Source: Ceriagrion tenellum | Lineage: Eukaryota > Arthropoda > Insecta > Odonata > Coenagrionidae | Direction of reading: 5' to 3' | Assembly: GCA_963169105.1 (NCBI GenBank) | Contig: OY720639.1 | Coordinates: forward strand, 120,859,117-120,923,116 | Length of the DNA stretch: 64,000 nucleotides | Part shown: piece after piece, positions 47,200 to 60,660 of the stretch | Layout of the letters: each line of letters starts with the position of its first letter | Position numbering within the stretch: the first letter of the stretch is position 1 | Notes under the pieces: model-generated | Seen by the model: only the letters and a program-made list of their open reading frames with translations | Database searches by the model: none | Told to the model about the DNA's origin: nothing | Program-made: the position numbers and the translations under genes

Positions 47200-48260
47200 A
47201 ACTTTTTCTTTCCCCCTCCCCCTTCCCTGCAATCTTCGCGTCAATCACCCAAGAGGAGAGTTGCCTGTTTTTTTATGCCGCTGGACCGCTTCCACATGCA
47301 AATTCTCCCACTTCTCCTCGGACGCGGAGTTTGAGTTCACTTGCGTTATTTTGCAAAACACTTCCTTCTGGCTTGGATTTGCTGGAGGGCACTCGGATGG
47401 GCGTGGTGGTAAGGAAGAGAGTAAAGGGGTCGGACCAACTGACTTGACGTCCACGCCACCCCACACAAAGTCAATTATCGCCGCCGCGAGCACCTGAATT
47501 TCCTTCACGGAAACAGAAAACCCAAGAGCAAGGATGGAGGAGAGATGCCTCTTCCAGTTCTTCACCCCAGAATGGCTCCAGGAACGATTACGCCGGCTCC
47601 ACCGTCTAGTTCAGGCCGACGATTATCCTTGGAGCGGGGGAAACGAGCCGGATCAATTTTCCGAAGATTAAACTTAAAAAAAAAATATGATGAGGAAAAT
47701 CCTTTCTTCTATCCACCAAAAAAAAAACAAACTTGATTTTGTTGCTCGGTAGGTTCTTCTCCGCTCGACCGCGAACACTCTTCTTCCCCTCTTGAGAAGC
47801 GAATAACGCTTCGCGAAGACTTTTAAAACGGCACTCGAAAGCGGGGACTGACACAGCGAAGCGAACACCTCTTCGAGTGCTGCTTCCTTCTTCCCTCACA
47901 CGACCGCCCGGCGCTGCAACGCGTGAGCGACTGAGCGGCTTGTGTTTGTTTCTCTCGAGTCGGGCGGTCGTTGGCGCTGAGGTGAGCGGCGGGAGTCGAG
48001 AGAAGTTGTACGGACAAAAAACACACTTCGAGGAGTCGAGGGAGGAGAAAGAGGAGGAGTTGATGACAAATCAGAAGAGTCCCTCTTCCTATCAGCTGTG
48101 CGTTACACATACACGAGGTGAACGAGGAGCGAGAACGTGTGACGTCACCGGAACTCGGCGCAAGAGAAGGGGTGGAGGGAGGAAGGGGAAGTGGGGGAGG
48201 GGAGGGGGCGGAGGAGGTACACAACAACACGAATTCCAAACCGAATGGAATTTTATCCCA
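47200..48260. promoter_or_regulatory. CpG-rich island, candidate internal promoter
   Basis: Between AT-rich flanks this kilobase is GC-rich and repeatedly contains CpG, with open frames on both strands that reflect composition. It includes a palindromic cAMP-response-element site, TGACGTCA, at 48140-48147, and pyrimidine/purine-asymmetric tracts. It sits within the intron, about 1.7-2.7 kb upstream of exon B in the gene's direction, where an alternative first exon of a shorter isoform would be expected. No convincing ATG-plus-donor first exon was found: the 106-residue minus-strand frame (47565-47245) ends before only a weak GTGATT. Confidence 0.3.
48140..48147. promoter_or_regulatory. CRE palindrome TGACGTCA
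   Basis: An exact 8-bp CREB/ATF consensus within the CpG-rich block. By chance one would be expected about every 65 kb in unbiased sequence, so alone it is weak; its position in the GC island raises interest. Confidence 0.35.
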
Positions 48261-51200
48261 ACAATTACTTAGACAATCTTCAAAGGGGAATTACCGCGGG
48301 AGTTTCCGGAGGATTACAGAAAACTTCGATAGAAATAAAGATCGCGTTATTCGGACCCAACAGTTCCTTGAAAACTTGCTTCCATTTTTTTCAGACTAAC
48401 ATAATAAAACCACCGGTACAGATCGGAACAATAGCTGAACAACAGTCCCTATCGCAATGGTCACTTCACCCCTTATGCCATCAATCGCACTCAAGGACGC
48501 AAGTTGAGGTTAACCACTCGAACGAGAAAACCTTCCTTGTTTTATTTTCTTTGCGGCGTCAGAAAAAGAATAACTTTCACGCCTTGGAACGGCAGAAGAA
48601 CTAGAATTACCGGACTGCAACGTAGCCGACGGAAAAAACACTTAAATTACACTAGAAAAACTAGTTCCTCGGGAAATGCCAGGCTAATAATGAAAATATA
48701 CTTCAGAGCAACAGGCAAAATTTCATGAAACGTGCGCCAGTGCACTCACGATACGAACCAGTGATGCTTATAAAGCATAAATAGATATTTTAACTGTTGG
48801 CGGAATGGCGAAGTCTAATAGTGAATTGACCAAGAAAACACACACTGAGAAGACCTACGAAATGGCCACAATCTTAGCTGGGAAAACTGTATCGAAACAA
48901 AAATAAATATGAAATAGTTTTCTACAATCGGCAGTTAAGAATATTCTACTTCAACCTTGACGAATGGAACTAATGGCCGAAATATCTCATGTCAAACCTC
49001 AAACCCCCGTTAATTGTTGGAACAGCGCTGATTCCCGGGTAATCTGTCGATCGCAGGGGGCCTTAGCGATTACTTTCGAGAGTTTCTTGGGCAGAAAAAG
49101 GGGAATCAAATAATTATTTCTCGCAAACTTCTTCACATTGACCTCAATCAAGGAAAATACCACAACGCAACGGGATCAAAGGATGGAGGAGTATCTGCTA
49201 CAAAACGGAAAAATCTTCATTTACAACCACCTCTCTCTTTTTTTGCTAAATCTCCAGCAAAATGGACATGATGATGCGTGGGGTGCAAATGGAAGAATTC
49301 TCATTTCCCCGAATAAAAAAAGTGCAGTAATATTCTCAGAATTGAATAAGTTCACCTCAATTCCTGAAGCCTTCCACGAAGTGGGGATGTAGACTCAGCT
49401 CTCTCCCGATTAGAAATGTCGAGAAAACTCCTTGACGAGCGAAAGGCGTGGAAAAAGATAACGAGGAGAAATAAATCGCGATAAAATTTCCCGTGACGTG
49501 TCTCGATATTACGAGATCTGCCAAGCAAACCGAGAGAATGCGGTGCTGGGGGAACGGAGCTCACTATCTATACTTAGTCTGTTTCGCCGAAAATTCAAGC
49601 AAAACTCTTCTTGTCTAAAGCTTAGATATTTATTCACCTGGAGACTGTTCAAAGTTGCCTTCAAAAAATCAATTCGAAAATGTAAATTCTTCCAGAGAGC
49701 AAAATATTTGGGAAAATTAACGCTACCATTACACAACCGCGGGTTTAAAGTAATAATCTGGTTCTTAATCAATTATCTTTACAGGTTAGACGTAGTTTAA
49801 GTGACAAGGGCCACCCGAACCCAGGAGAATAAAAAATTGCTGTAAAAACTACAAGCGTAGAATGTGACACTATAGGGTAAGTTTGCAAAGCTCTTGATTA
49901 GATTTTTTGCTCTTATCATTGAGATTATAACTCGACTTCCAACATGAAATTAAGAGCGATGATATGCGGGCTATGAATTCACGGTAAATAATTTGTATCA
50001 AATAAATACTACTAGCATTAAAAAGGGCTAAGTACTCGAGTCACTAATTACTGGGGGAAAAGGTCGAGCATATGGGTTGGTTAGCGGGGTGAGATCGATG
50101 GCAGCGAATGGCCTGATATATTTCCTCGCTGAAGACTCTGAAAAGACCTTCGCTTGATATTCTTGGCATCAGCCGTGCAGGCGCTCATTAATAAACACGC
50201 GGGTTACGCCTTAGGTGGCGGCTCACGATGAGAGCCTCGACTCCTTGGAGGTAATTAGAGGAACGCGTGCAGAAACAAAAAAAAAGACTGGTGAAGGGAC
50301 AAAGTCGGGTAAAGTGTGACGTAATGCGGGAAAAAATTGAACAAATCTGTGACGTCGGTTGTTAAGAGAACTGGTGGAAACCGATAAAATGAAAACCACC
50401 TCCGATTTCTTAAACCGTATTCCGTTGGCAGATAATAATTTTCTCGTGCAAAAAATCGTTTTTGAGTGATGCGAGTGGACAAACTAATGAGCACTTATCG
50501 AAGAATTTATGTTAAATAAAAACAAGAAATTGAGGCAGGATACTTTTAATTCTTAGCTATTCTGTCCCTCACAAAAATGAAGAATTCCAGATCATATGAA
50601 AAAGAAAGACCCGGAATGACACAAGGAGAGGTAAAGGATGACGTAATTAGGGTTAAAATGAATGTAATTACAAAAGTCCAGAAACCGAAAACATTCCTGA
50701 TGATTTCGAATTCTAGGTGAGTTCCGGCAGAATTTTATTTTTCCTAAAAGTATTCAGAGGGAAGCAAACAAACAGCAACGAAGTGCAATGGCAAACATTC
50801 ATTCGTGTCTATAATGGAAATTTAACTCAACGTATTTCCAGTGATTTTTTCTGGAACGAAATTCCCGATACAGAGAGAGAAAAAAAATTGTTAAACATTT
50901 TGGTGCGAAATTTTTAGAGTAATGAATTCCAGAGACAATTGTGATACATTGAAAAACACAAACTCGTACGGAAATGGTCTAGATATTAAAATTTGTCGAC
51001 AAGAGAACGTGAAACAGATTTTTTCTCATGATTTTTGCCACTCGACCGCGCCGCTACTGTAGCAGAAGAAACGCGAAAAGCGAAAAAAACCATCCCAACA
51101 CGAAAGACTTAATGAGTTCCGAGAAAATGGCTTCGGATGAGGTCATAAAAATTTTCAAATGGAAGGTCGTTCTTTATAATATATTTTTTTGGTCCAGGTC

Positions 51201-51628
51201 AAAATCCTCACGAGGGAGGAGGAATGTGAGGACGCAAATTAAAAATGTTCGGAATCCAACCCGTTCCACTCCTCGAGCAGCCGGTCACCACGGTCACCAC
51301 CACCACATCCCAACTCCGCAAACACAACCCACCGTGCTCACTCCCAAATGACGTCCGTTTTTTTTTTTAAAAAACTCTATTCAAAGGGGGTTTGGCAGCC
51401 TAAAAAGTGCGGATTCGGAAAAAATACCGCAGGCTCCTTACTCCCCTAAATCCCTCCCTGTCTATATTATTCCTCCATCCGGACGATGGACTCTTTTGAG
51501 TGGTGTCCCTTTTGTTTCTCAAGGCCAGCTGCTGAAGATGATGATGATGATAGATCGTAAAAAGGATGGAATGGAAACTTTGGGGAGAACAAAAAGTTTT
51601 AGAGATGGGAATGAAGAAGGTCGCTGAA

Positions 51629-52016
51629 CTCCTTGAACAGCTTCCCCCTTCTGACTAGCTCTGGAATCCCGTGCACCAAATTGTGGACCGATTCCGAATG
51701 GAACAACCTTATACGAGAACACCTCAGTAAAAATGTAGACCGGTTATGAACGGAAAAATGTAATATGAAAGCAGCTGATTCGATTTTGGGCCGATTGTGA
51801 ATGGACATACGAAATCCCAGACCTCCTTGAACAATTTCCCCCCTCTGACTAGCTCTGGAATCTCGAGCACCAAATTGTGGACCTAATCCGAATGGAACAA
51901 CCTTATACGAGAACACCTCACTCGAATGATGTCCGATTATGACAGGAAAAAGGTAATATGAAAGCTGCTGATTCGATTGTGGCCCGATTCTGAATGGACA
52001 AACGTAATCCCAAAAG
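51629..52016. repeat. Tandem duplication, period 194 bp
   Basis: CTCCTTGAACA occurs at 51629 and 51823. Both copies contain CTGACTAGCTCTGGAATC, CACCAAATTGTGGAC, CCGAATGGAACAACCTTATA, ACGAGAACACCTCA and GCTGATTCGAT. They end in GGACAWACGWAATCCCA-like sequence near 51820 and 52013. Similarity is roughly 85% by eye. The two overlapping minus-strand frames (51519-51722 and 51599-51916) begin with the same peptide (MFSYKVVPFG) only because of this duplication. Confidence 0.9.
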
Positions 52017-52549
52017 AGTTCATTGGATTGTGGATCGCTCTTTCATCTCACGGGATGTGCTTTTTATCCTTCGGTTGCAGATTAAGTACCGTTGACCGTG
52101 ACTCAACGTGAAATTTTCCTACGTTAAAAGAAATGTTTTTATTTCTGTCCAGGTAATATCATATGACAGACCAATCACGCCGAAATGAATACATAATTTT
52201 ACTGTTTTTCATCCCCTAAACAATTGCTTTTCCAGACGAGTTATCGTCAAACCATATGAAAACGGGTGGAAAAATTGTCCTCTCTCTTACGGAAACCTGG
52301 AAACGAAGGGATCTCCTGACTGAAAATATTATGAGGACGAAAAACTGAAACGAACTACCGAGGGGTCATCTGTTTATGTCAGTTTTCTTTCCCGCACGCA
52401 CCAATGATTTCCTAGGCGAAGGTTTCTTTATTTTCCCCGTCACCACTTCTGGATTGTCCAGGATTATCTCCTTAGGTAAACACACGCACGAGAAAAAACA
52501 TCAATTCCGTTCGCTCCAATGGGAAATCCACTTGTTCGATTGCGGCTGA

Positions 52550-53300
52550 CGTCGATGTTGTCAAGGTAGGCGGGGGCCTCTCGCACTGCTGGTTGCTACA
52601 CGCCGAAGGGGAGGCAAGAGTGCGACTCCTCTGTTTGCATTTGCCCGACAAAAAAATGCGTGGATGTGATTACTTCATAGAGAACGCGTGGAGGGTTACA
52701 CCGCCATATCGCAATCCACACCGCATATTTTATTGAATTAAAATAAAACCCTTCCCGGACCCTTTTTTTTTTGCAAGAGAAAGGGTTTGAAAATATAAAA
52801 ATGTCAGAACGCTCGCACACAGGGGCACCAGCTAAACACACTATTCAGGGGGGACAGTCGCACTCAAGTTTATAGCTCACCTTGGTCGAGCACTTGAGTG
52901 GGGAGGAATGCTCAACGATTGAATACTCATGAGGGAGGTTTGAAGTGTGCACTTTAAAGTAAACGCTTCCCCCTTGACTGGGGGGGGAGGTCGCTGTGTC
53001 ACTCAGTCCGTGTACCGAAGCAACCAACCCCTTTTCCCCGGAAAATTCAATCGGGGGATGAGGAAAGAACAGGGGGTGGCTCGATAGGGTGGAATGCCGA
53101 AGGGAGCTATACTACATCGCACACTTAAGGGCTGAGAGCGTGGGAGGGGCGGGGAAGAGAGGGAATGCGGTGTTTTCAAAGTTCCCCAAACAGTCCCAAC
53201 ACTTGAGGGAAATTGAATCGCCGTGCTCAATTTTTCGAAACGCACTTCTCTTGCTGACTATATCGATTAACTCTTTTCAGTTAGAAAAACCACGGGGGAG
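52550..53300. other. GC/G-run-rich intronic patch
   Basis: Moderately GC-rich with a G9-type run at about 52981-52989. Several short frames lie on both strands, none with a domain. It may be a regulatory island; no specific evidence supports that. Confidence 0.2.
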
Positions 53301-56300
53301 GGTACATATCATACGCTATATTTGAACATTTCAAGAACTTTTATTCCGTTCCTTCTCTTGAAGTTGTTTCCTTCAGCTCTCGAGGAAGCAGCGCAGAAAA
53401 AAATATCGATTCATTCACAGAGAGTTTTAGATTTTCAGAGAGTTTTGAGAGATGACGCTCGTATGAAAGGGAGCTGATGAAGACACAACTCCTTCTAAGT
53501 GTCCATGCATTGTCTTCCGTTGAAAATGCGAACTCACTTCATACTAAACAGGTCACCTCATTAACTTGTGAACAAAAACACAGTGAAGACCTCCGGTGAA
53601 CGTCTAAAATAATTGTTACAGCAATTCTTCGTGGCACACCTTTGACACTACAGATTTACCACGACAAACTTTTGATGAGTGTCACCAGTTGATTGAATCA
53701 GATGTGTTCCAGTAACCTGATGCGATACATTTATCGCGATGCAGGAAAGGTGACTTCATTAAATTGCAAACAACCCTCAGAAAAGTCGTCCCTAAATATC
53801 AGTGAAATGATTTTTTCGCATTAAATGCACAATATCCTCACAAAAATCCTCTAAGCAAAAACACGAGCAAAAATAGTCGTGGCATCTTCTTGGTAGGCAC
53901 AATTAATGTTTCCAAGTGAGAACACAATAGAAGTAATGTAATTCAAATCACTTCACTGCCACAGATGCAACGGGGACGGTTATTTTAACACTTCAACTAA
54001 CATTGACATTTAGTGCAGATAAGGTGGTGACTCTTGGTCCCATCCAAGAGCAAAGCAGGGGGCACGTAAATTTTATGTCCATGCACGAGGGTGACCAGGT
54101 TGACCCATTGCCATACGAAGCGGTTGCGCCAACCGAACTCCGCGGCAACGACCGAAAGACTGACTGACTGGTGGATATCAGCCAGATATGGAGGGCGGGA
54201 GATTCGACGGGCTCACTTAGTTACATGAAACGGCAAGAGAGAGCGCTGCGTCACGACGACATCAGCGCTACGACCATCGGTGGAACTATGAGCGCTTCGA
54301 GTACCCATTGAGAAATTAGCGCCAAACATTTGAAAAGAAGCGATGGTTACGGTGCAGATCGTGCATATTTAAGAGAACAGACGGAACCATTCGATTCATT
54401 GGAAATAGAAAATAATGAAGCCGTTAAAATGAGAGGTTAGCCTTATTAAAAGGAAAATTTCAGCTGATAATTCGACGAGAAATAGGTATTGGAAGCGGAA
54501 TTGTAATGGTACCACAATGATACACGTATGATAATGCAAGACTAAAATAATTTACACAAAAATGCTATATATTTCATAAAAAAGAAGAGATGTCTATTCA
54601 AGAATGATCATTTTTCGCGAAAAATCAGGCTTACCCATCCTACAGCAAGACACACACTATTCTATTCATTAATCTGTGCCAGGGAAGTTTGGAACATATC
54701 CGATCTAATGGTACCTTAATGGTGAAATTTAATTTATTGTACACAAGGAGAATACCCCTACAAAATAAGAAACCGCCACCGCCTTTCAAATATGTACATG
54801 GAAATTGGAATTACAAATGACAGTTGCATTTTCAGATGAAACCTTTCGGAATTTTACAGTCGATTAACTATCTCAATAAAAGGTCGGCGTGTTCATTTGA
54901 TATTCCTTTTAATGGAAGTTTTCTCTCCAAAAAGCATAAATATATATGCAAAACGTTGGCTAAAGAGGAAAGAAATTAATAATGAATTTTGCTCTATTAC
55001 TGGAGAGAAAAAATATTAAAAGTGCTATGGCAAAGAATCATCTCATTAAAACTTTCTCCACCGGTAATTGCTAAAGCCAACTAATACCAATGTAGTTAAG
55101 TAAACAAAAACGTAATGATACACCACACGACAAAAAAAACAATCCGAATGATTCTGAACCCGCGATATTCGAAGCTGTATACTAGGTCGGTGGAATGAAT
55201 ATATGATTATGCAAGATATCATGGTCCACCATCAAGTCCCTGTTATGATATTAAGTACAAGATAGTTCAAATCATACTTACGGATAGTATAAACCTAAAT
55301 TATCCTCTTTCGTAAAAGACTTGGCCACTTGAGACGTACCAAACAATGACACGACTTTAATTACATTGAAAAACAACCCCAACTGGAACGAATATGCGAT
55401 ATTCTTTTATGTTGCGGAGGTGAAACGGTTTTTCCGCAAAAAACATCAGTTATTTTTTATGGCTGATACAGTATTCTAAAAGTCATTCCAAATCAGAGCC
55501 AAATATCACCAATTAGATAACACAACTCAATTTAAAAGTATATTCCCGCACCAAGTTCGCAAATTAACATAAAACGTAAACAAAATGAAAAACTTGGGCT
55601 ATTCTTCATAATCTTTCACTGAAGTTAATCACAAGATGATTTAGAAATTTCATTTACTTGATGCTTACCAAAGCGATAGTTTGCGTTCAGTACACTTCAT
55701 CAGACTATCGATAGGATTTAGTGGCCATTATTGACGGGAGAACGTATTAATGTTTGCTTTCATACGAGGAAAACTTTTAGCCAGAGATTAAAAAACTAGA
55801 TTTTATAGTAAAAAAACAGGAATATGTACAAATCTAAAGATTTTCACACTAAGACCACCATTTCCTTAATGAAAATATATTTTACTCGTGGCTGTTATTA
55901 AAAAATGGTGGCAGTCGGGAGACTACCGGCACAAGTAAAAAAAAATGATGAAGGCAAGTCATACGTTTGCATCGGTTTAAAAAAAACTGGTGTCAAAAAT
56001 GAATCAATGAATGACCATTGTCAGTTTATATTTGACCGGTGAATATTACTGATCTTAAGGAAATGTGATAAGAAACATCTGATGTAAGAAAAATCCTTAA
56101 CTTCTGCCTCAGTTTGTAGTAAGCAATTAGACGATAACTTCAGGAGTAAAAATTACGATTCCGAGTCGCATATAATAAAAAAATTAGATGCTGTAGTCCA
56201 ACCTAATGCTACTTCCCAGTTGTCTATATTATTATCGTTCACTCAATCACATTCCACGTCTCTGCTTTTCCTGGGAGCGTCCTATTTTTTCACCGCTTCC

Positions 56301-57766
56301 TGGGAGCGTCTTATTTTTCAAGCTCTGTTTTCCGTATTGCAAAAGCTACTCATCATTCCATATTGATTCGTTATGGGCCTATATATTCCCTAAATATTAA
56401 TATAAGACTCGGCTTCAACAATACTATCGGTCGTCAAGGGGACAGTTCACCGAAAACTTGTACTTTCGAACAATTATACGAATGTTTTTTATTAATTTCA
56501 CGAATCTGAAAGGAAAACGAAATTCTGTAAAAAGAATAACCGCGAGTTTTTACTTTTTGCTCCATACAGAAATTGTTTGGTCAGGGCCTGTTTCAAAAGT
56601 TTTTACTTCACTTCAAGTCTAATGGCATTGAAGTAGTCCCTGTTATAAGAACATTCCTGGTATACGAGTATAACAGTACAAGAGGTACAACGCCTAGGGC
56701 TGTATAATATCTATGCCAAGGCTCCAAAGCTAAGAGTGAGAAACATTGGTGCTGGAAGTGGGTTTTAATTTAACCCCCGAAAGTTGGTTTCTAAGGACGA
56801 CGCACTATCCTCTTATCACTTGCTGTACAGCTTGTCAAGTAAAATGGTGATTATGATACATATGAGGTTTCGCATTTTAAGGGACAGATTTCCGCGCTTA
56901 ATTGATTCTTTCCTGAGAGTTCAAAAATTGAGAATGAAAATTAAATGTTTGGAGACAGCGAAGACAACAGGCCCTGTTCGTCACATCTTCGGGAAATTTA
57001 AATATTCACTATTATTAACCCTAGCCGCAATAAATGATTTATGTTTCTCTCTTATTTAAGTGTTGATGTTGCCCTGGTATTTCGATCTTCTACGCAATAA
57101 CCAATCACTGAAAAATCAATCTTTCATGAAAGTCTCCAGGTCCGAAAGCGATTCCGTTAAGTATTTACTCACTAAAAGAGTATCGTTGGCTTATACATGT
57201 ATTTCTCCAGTTATTTTATTTTTGATAATATGATTCTGATTAGCTAATACTGAAGGCGAATATTCCTCTATTTCAATTATTTATATATTGCTACATTCAC
57301 TCATTTCTAAGTGCGCTCTTGCATTGCAGGTTGGCCTGGAAAGGGATTGACAGAATATATCTTATCTGAAATGGATAAAATGGATCGCAGAATGACAAAG
57401 GTCAGCGGAAATACGAGAGAAAGTCTTTTTGTGATTGAGGAAATGGGCCGATATTTTAGAACAGAGAGAGGAAACGAATATTCTGTGTCATGGAATAGCA
57501 AGAAAAATGAAAGTATTTGAAAAATTGGTAAAATATTGCTGGAAAAATAATAATCTCCCTTCAGTTTTCTTTCCTTTGAAATTTTTGGTCAAATAATAAT
57601 CCTTCCTCAGTCATTCGATGATCTTTATAGAATCATGATAATTTCAACTGCCAACTCTCGTTAAAAGGTGAACATTAACAAAACAAAGCCAATATCAAAC
57701 TCAATCATCGTACGTATAACACCATATTAAACCAAGAACTTGGTCTGTATAAACGGCATTGAATTC

Positions 57767-57812
57767 CCTGAGGAAGGATTACAAATAACCCAAAACGTCG
57801 GTGAATTTTAAT
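57767..57812 (+). ncRNA. Degenerate Penelope-type terminal motif candidate
   Basis: CCCTGAGGAAGGATTACAAA is followed by TAACCCAAAACGTCGGTG. The layout CTGA-GGAAGG ... CC-AAAACGTCGG resembles the compact hammerhead-like motif common to Penelope-like terminal repeats (CTGATGAA ... CGAAACGTCGG). Both core segments are altered and the central stem is only a few pairs. It is most likely a fossil. Confidence 0.25.
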
Positions 57813-60494
57813 ACATAGTTTCATTATTATAACCTCAAAGAAAAAAGAAAACTCAATGAAGACTTAATACAGTGGCCACTAAACGAAAAGAAAATAATAA
57901 CGCTCAAAAGTCTTAATCCATATCATATTATAAATCTTAGGTGTGTCGGGAGAAAATTTCATCGTATACTACCAGTAGGACGTTTATCGCTGAATTAGTT
58001 TTCAGAATCTGTAGAAGATAGGTATGGTGCCGTAAAAACACATTTTTACATTTGAGACATCGTATTCTTTTATGCACAACTCTCACAAAAGGACAAACAC
58101 ACTTAGATACGAGCTAAAAGTGGAATAAAGTGGCTCTTTCTCTTGAACCGGACAATAATAAAAGCGTAAGGTTTAAGTTCCTTTCGTACATGCCTAAAAT
58201 ATACCCTTATTCGATTAAGATGGAAAGAGCGTTTTCACAAACACAATGAAACCTTAACATAATTTTGATCGACGTAATTTGAGCGATGGTATTTGGCGCC
58301 AACAAAAATCCATAAGCATTCAAAATCCATAGCGAGCTGCAAAAGGTTCGAAATTTCTCTACGTCGCCGCCGATGGCGTTGCCGTGCATAAGGGGAGCGC
58401 TCAATACTCTCGCAGACGATAGATGGCGACACGAGCTCGGCGGGATCTAGAAGGTTACCCGCGAAACTTGAAGTATTACGTCCTTCCGAGACGATGCCTC
58501 TCGACAAAAGACCTGCCGGCATGAGAGCTCAAAGGGCTTTAGACTCCTCCTGAATAATCAAATGATATGGAGTAACACTTAAAAATAGACACTAGCGCAT
58601 TAAAAACAATATCATCAGGTAATATCGATTGTAGTCACTTTTCTATCATTTTTTCCAGTCCAAGTCCAAGCTTCAATCGAATTACGATTAAACGAAACTA
58701 CAGAAGTGAAATACATGATTATTAGCAAATTATCATAACAAATTCTACGAAAGGAAACAAGATAACCTAACAATTAACATTGATTCTTCGATTTCCGGCA
58801 GACCTCTGGAGCTATTTCAGCTCATTGACCATATAAAACGCACCTCGCTCGGCAAACACAGAGACAACTAACAAGCAAAAACAACTTAAAAGTTGTTACT
58901 TCTGTTTCTGTAAATTAATATTTTAATTTTTAGGAGGAAAATATTCTTAATCGATGATAATAATTTTGGTCCATAAAGGGTCCCTAAGATCCATATTTTC
59001 ACCGATTCAAGATGTTCAGCATTAATGAACAAGCGCTCAAATATTATGCTCGCATCATTTTCCTGACGATTGACAATCATTTTTGAACGAGTAAGACACA
59101 AGAAATCGCCCATCTACATTAAATTTTCTCCGTATGGCAGAAAAAATCGTTAATTTCAATTATGATTTTGGCTGATATGCGACTATAACTTCGTTATTCA
59201 CTCCGGAGGGCGCAATTGAGATTGGATTCAGGATGGGACAGCAACATCTATCCTATAAAGCATGTTTGAGTGAGAGACACGACCCATGAGTGATCAAAAC
59301 TGCTATTGGTAACAGACGGATGTTAAAAATTAACGATTTCAGTGATAGGTACATCAAATAATGTTTACGTAACCACCTGAACATGCACTCAAAAGACGAA
59401 TATCATGATAAAGAGCCAGAGATCAGAAAGTAATCCAGGAACCCAAATTTAATGTGATATCATTAAAGCTTACAAGGAACTAGATATTCAGCCAACGAAG
59501 AACATTAATTTGGCCACAATAAGGTGGCAAAATAATTCTTCATGGGAAATCGATTTGATCACTCTCTGCGCTGGAGTTCTTGATTCGATTCCCGGAGTAT
59601 TTGAGATTTTTTAGTTAAACCCTCACAGTATTGATTAGATAAAACACGAATTCTGGAAATCTAAAAATAAAAAAAAAAGATTAGGCTGGACCTAGATTTA
59701 ATACTAGATATACCAAGAAACGGACACTGAAGTATTTTAGAGCGCAAGGAATGATTTTCAATGGATTTCTTGGATGCAGATCATTCATTATACCCGGAAT
59801 TATCTACCGAAAGATCCAACTACCAAGAGTGCTATCAAAACCGTTGTAAGCCAAGGCCAACAGACGTAAGAGATGACACCGAAATTAAGAAATCGCTGCA
59901 ATGGACACCTATATACGAAGATTTTCAGCTTATACCCAAACAATACAGCCTAAGAATCAACAGTCATTTTTTAAAGGGTTTATGACTATCTCAGAAAAAA
60001 TTAATTACGTAAAGTTAACGATTGACATCGACTCGAAACGTAAACCGAGGACAATAGTCACGTTGGCTAGCTGTCAACTTGAATTTTCATCGGTAATCTT
60101 TGTCCATATTTGACAATATTCGACAGCACAGGCTCACTAGTAAACACGCATCGCCATAAAGCCATGCATGAATACGATAGACTCATTTCTGAGTACATTC
60201 GTGCATTTAGGATACATATGCGTGCAGCAGAGTTGATAGAAAGCAGTAGGATGATTTGATCAACATTATGATAATAACTGTCAAATATTAAAATCCTAGA
60301 CGTGAAAACGAGAGAAATTTAAGAATAAAAGGCTGACATTTGGACGACTAAATTTAAGCCTCGTACTAAATATTCGCTGAATTGAATTGTGAACGTGAAA
60401 GCTGAGAGCGGTCAAACTCTATTCGAAGATTGACGTTTTCAGTTGATCACAAACGCTGCCGTAAAAACAAACGCAATAACCATATTCCCCAGTC

Positions 60495-60540
60495 GGCACA
60501 CCCCTGAGCTGCCTTGTAGGGTATTATATGTAAATGTACG
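60495..60540 (+). repeat. 3' terminus of the CR1/L2-like LINE family
   Basis: CACCCCTGAGCTGCCTTGTA, GGGTATTATATGTAAATGTA parallels GCGGCTCGCAGGGTAGTATGTAGATGTA at the end of the other copies. Only the last 45 or so bases are recognisable. Confidence 0.45.
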
Positions 60541-60660
60541 TGGGCATGCAGTTAAAGTTTAAGTTTACGTTCACAGCAGTCGTACGTCGGCTTTCCGTCT
60601 AACTCTAGAAAGATCATGAGTGGATAAAAAATGCACACGTTTACACGACATAATACAACT

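Noticed and set aside
46805..47200. 131-residue plus-strand frame
   Set aside because: No recognisable family, no splice or repeat support, bordered by the GC island; length is not exceptional for that composition.
58207..58522. Minus-strand frames in a locally GC-rich patch
   Set aside because: No acceptor/donor pair that fits the exon phases and no domain.
59560..59620. B-box-like GATTCGATTCCCGG suggesting another SINE
   Set aside because: No A box, body or tail similarity to the SINEs in the window.
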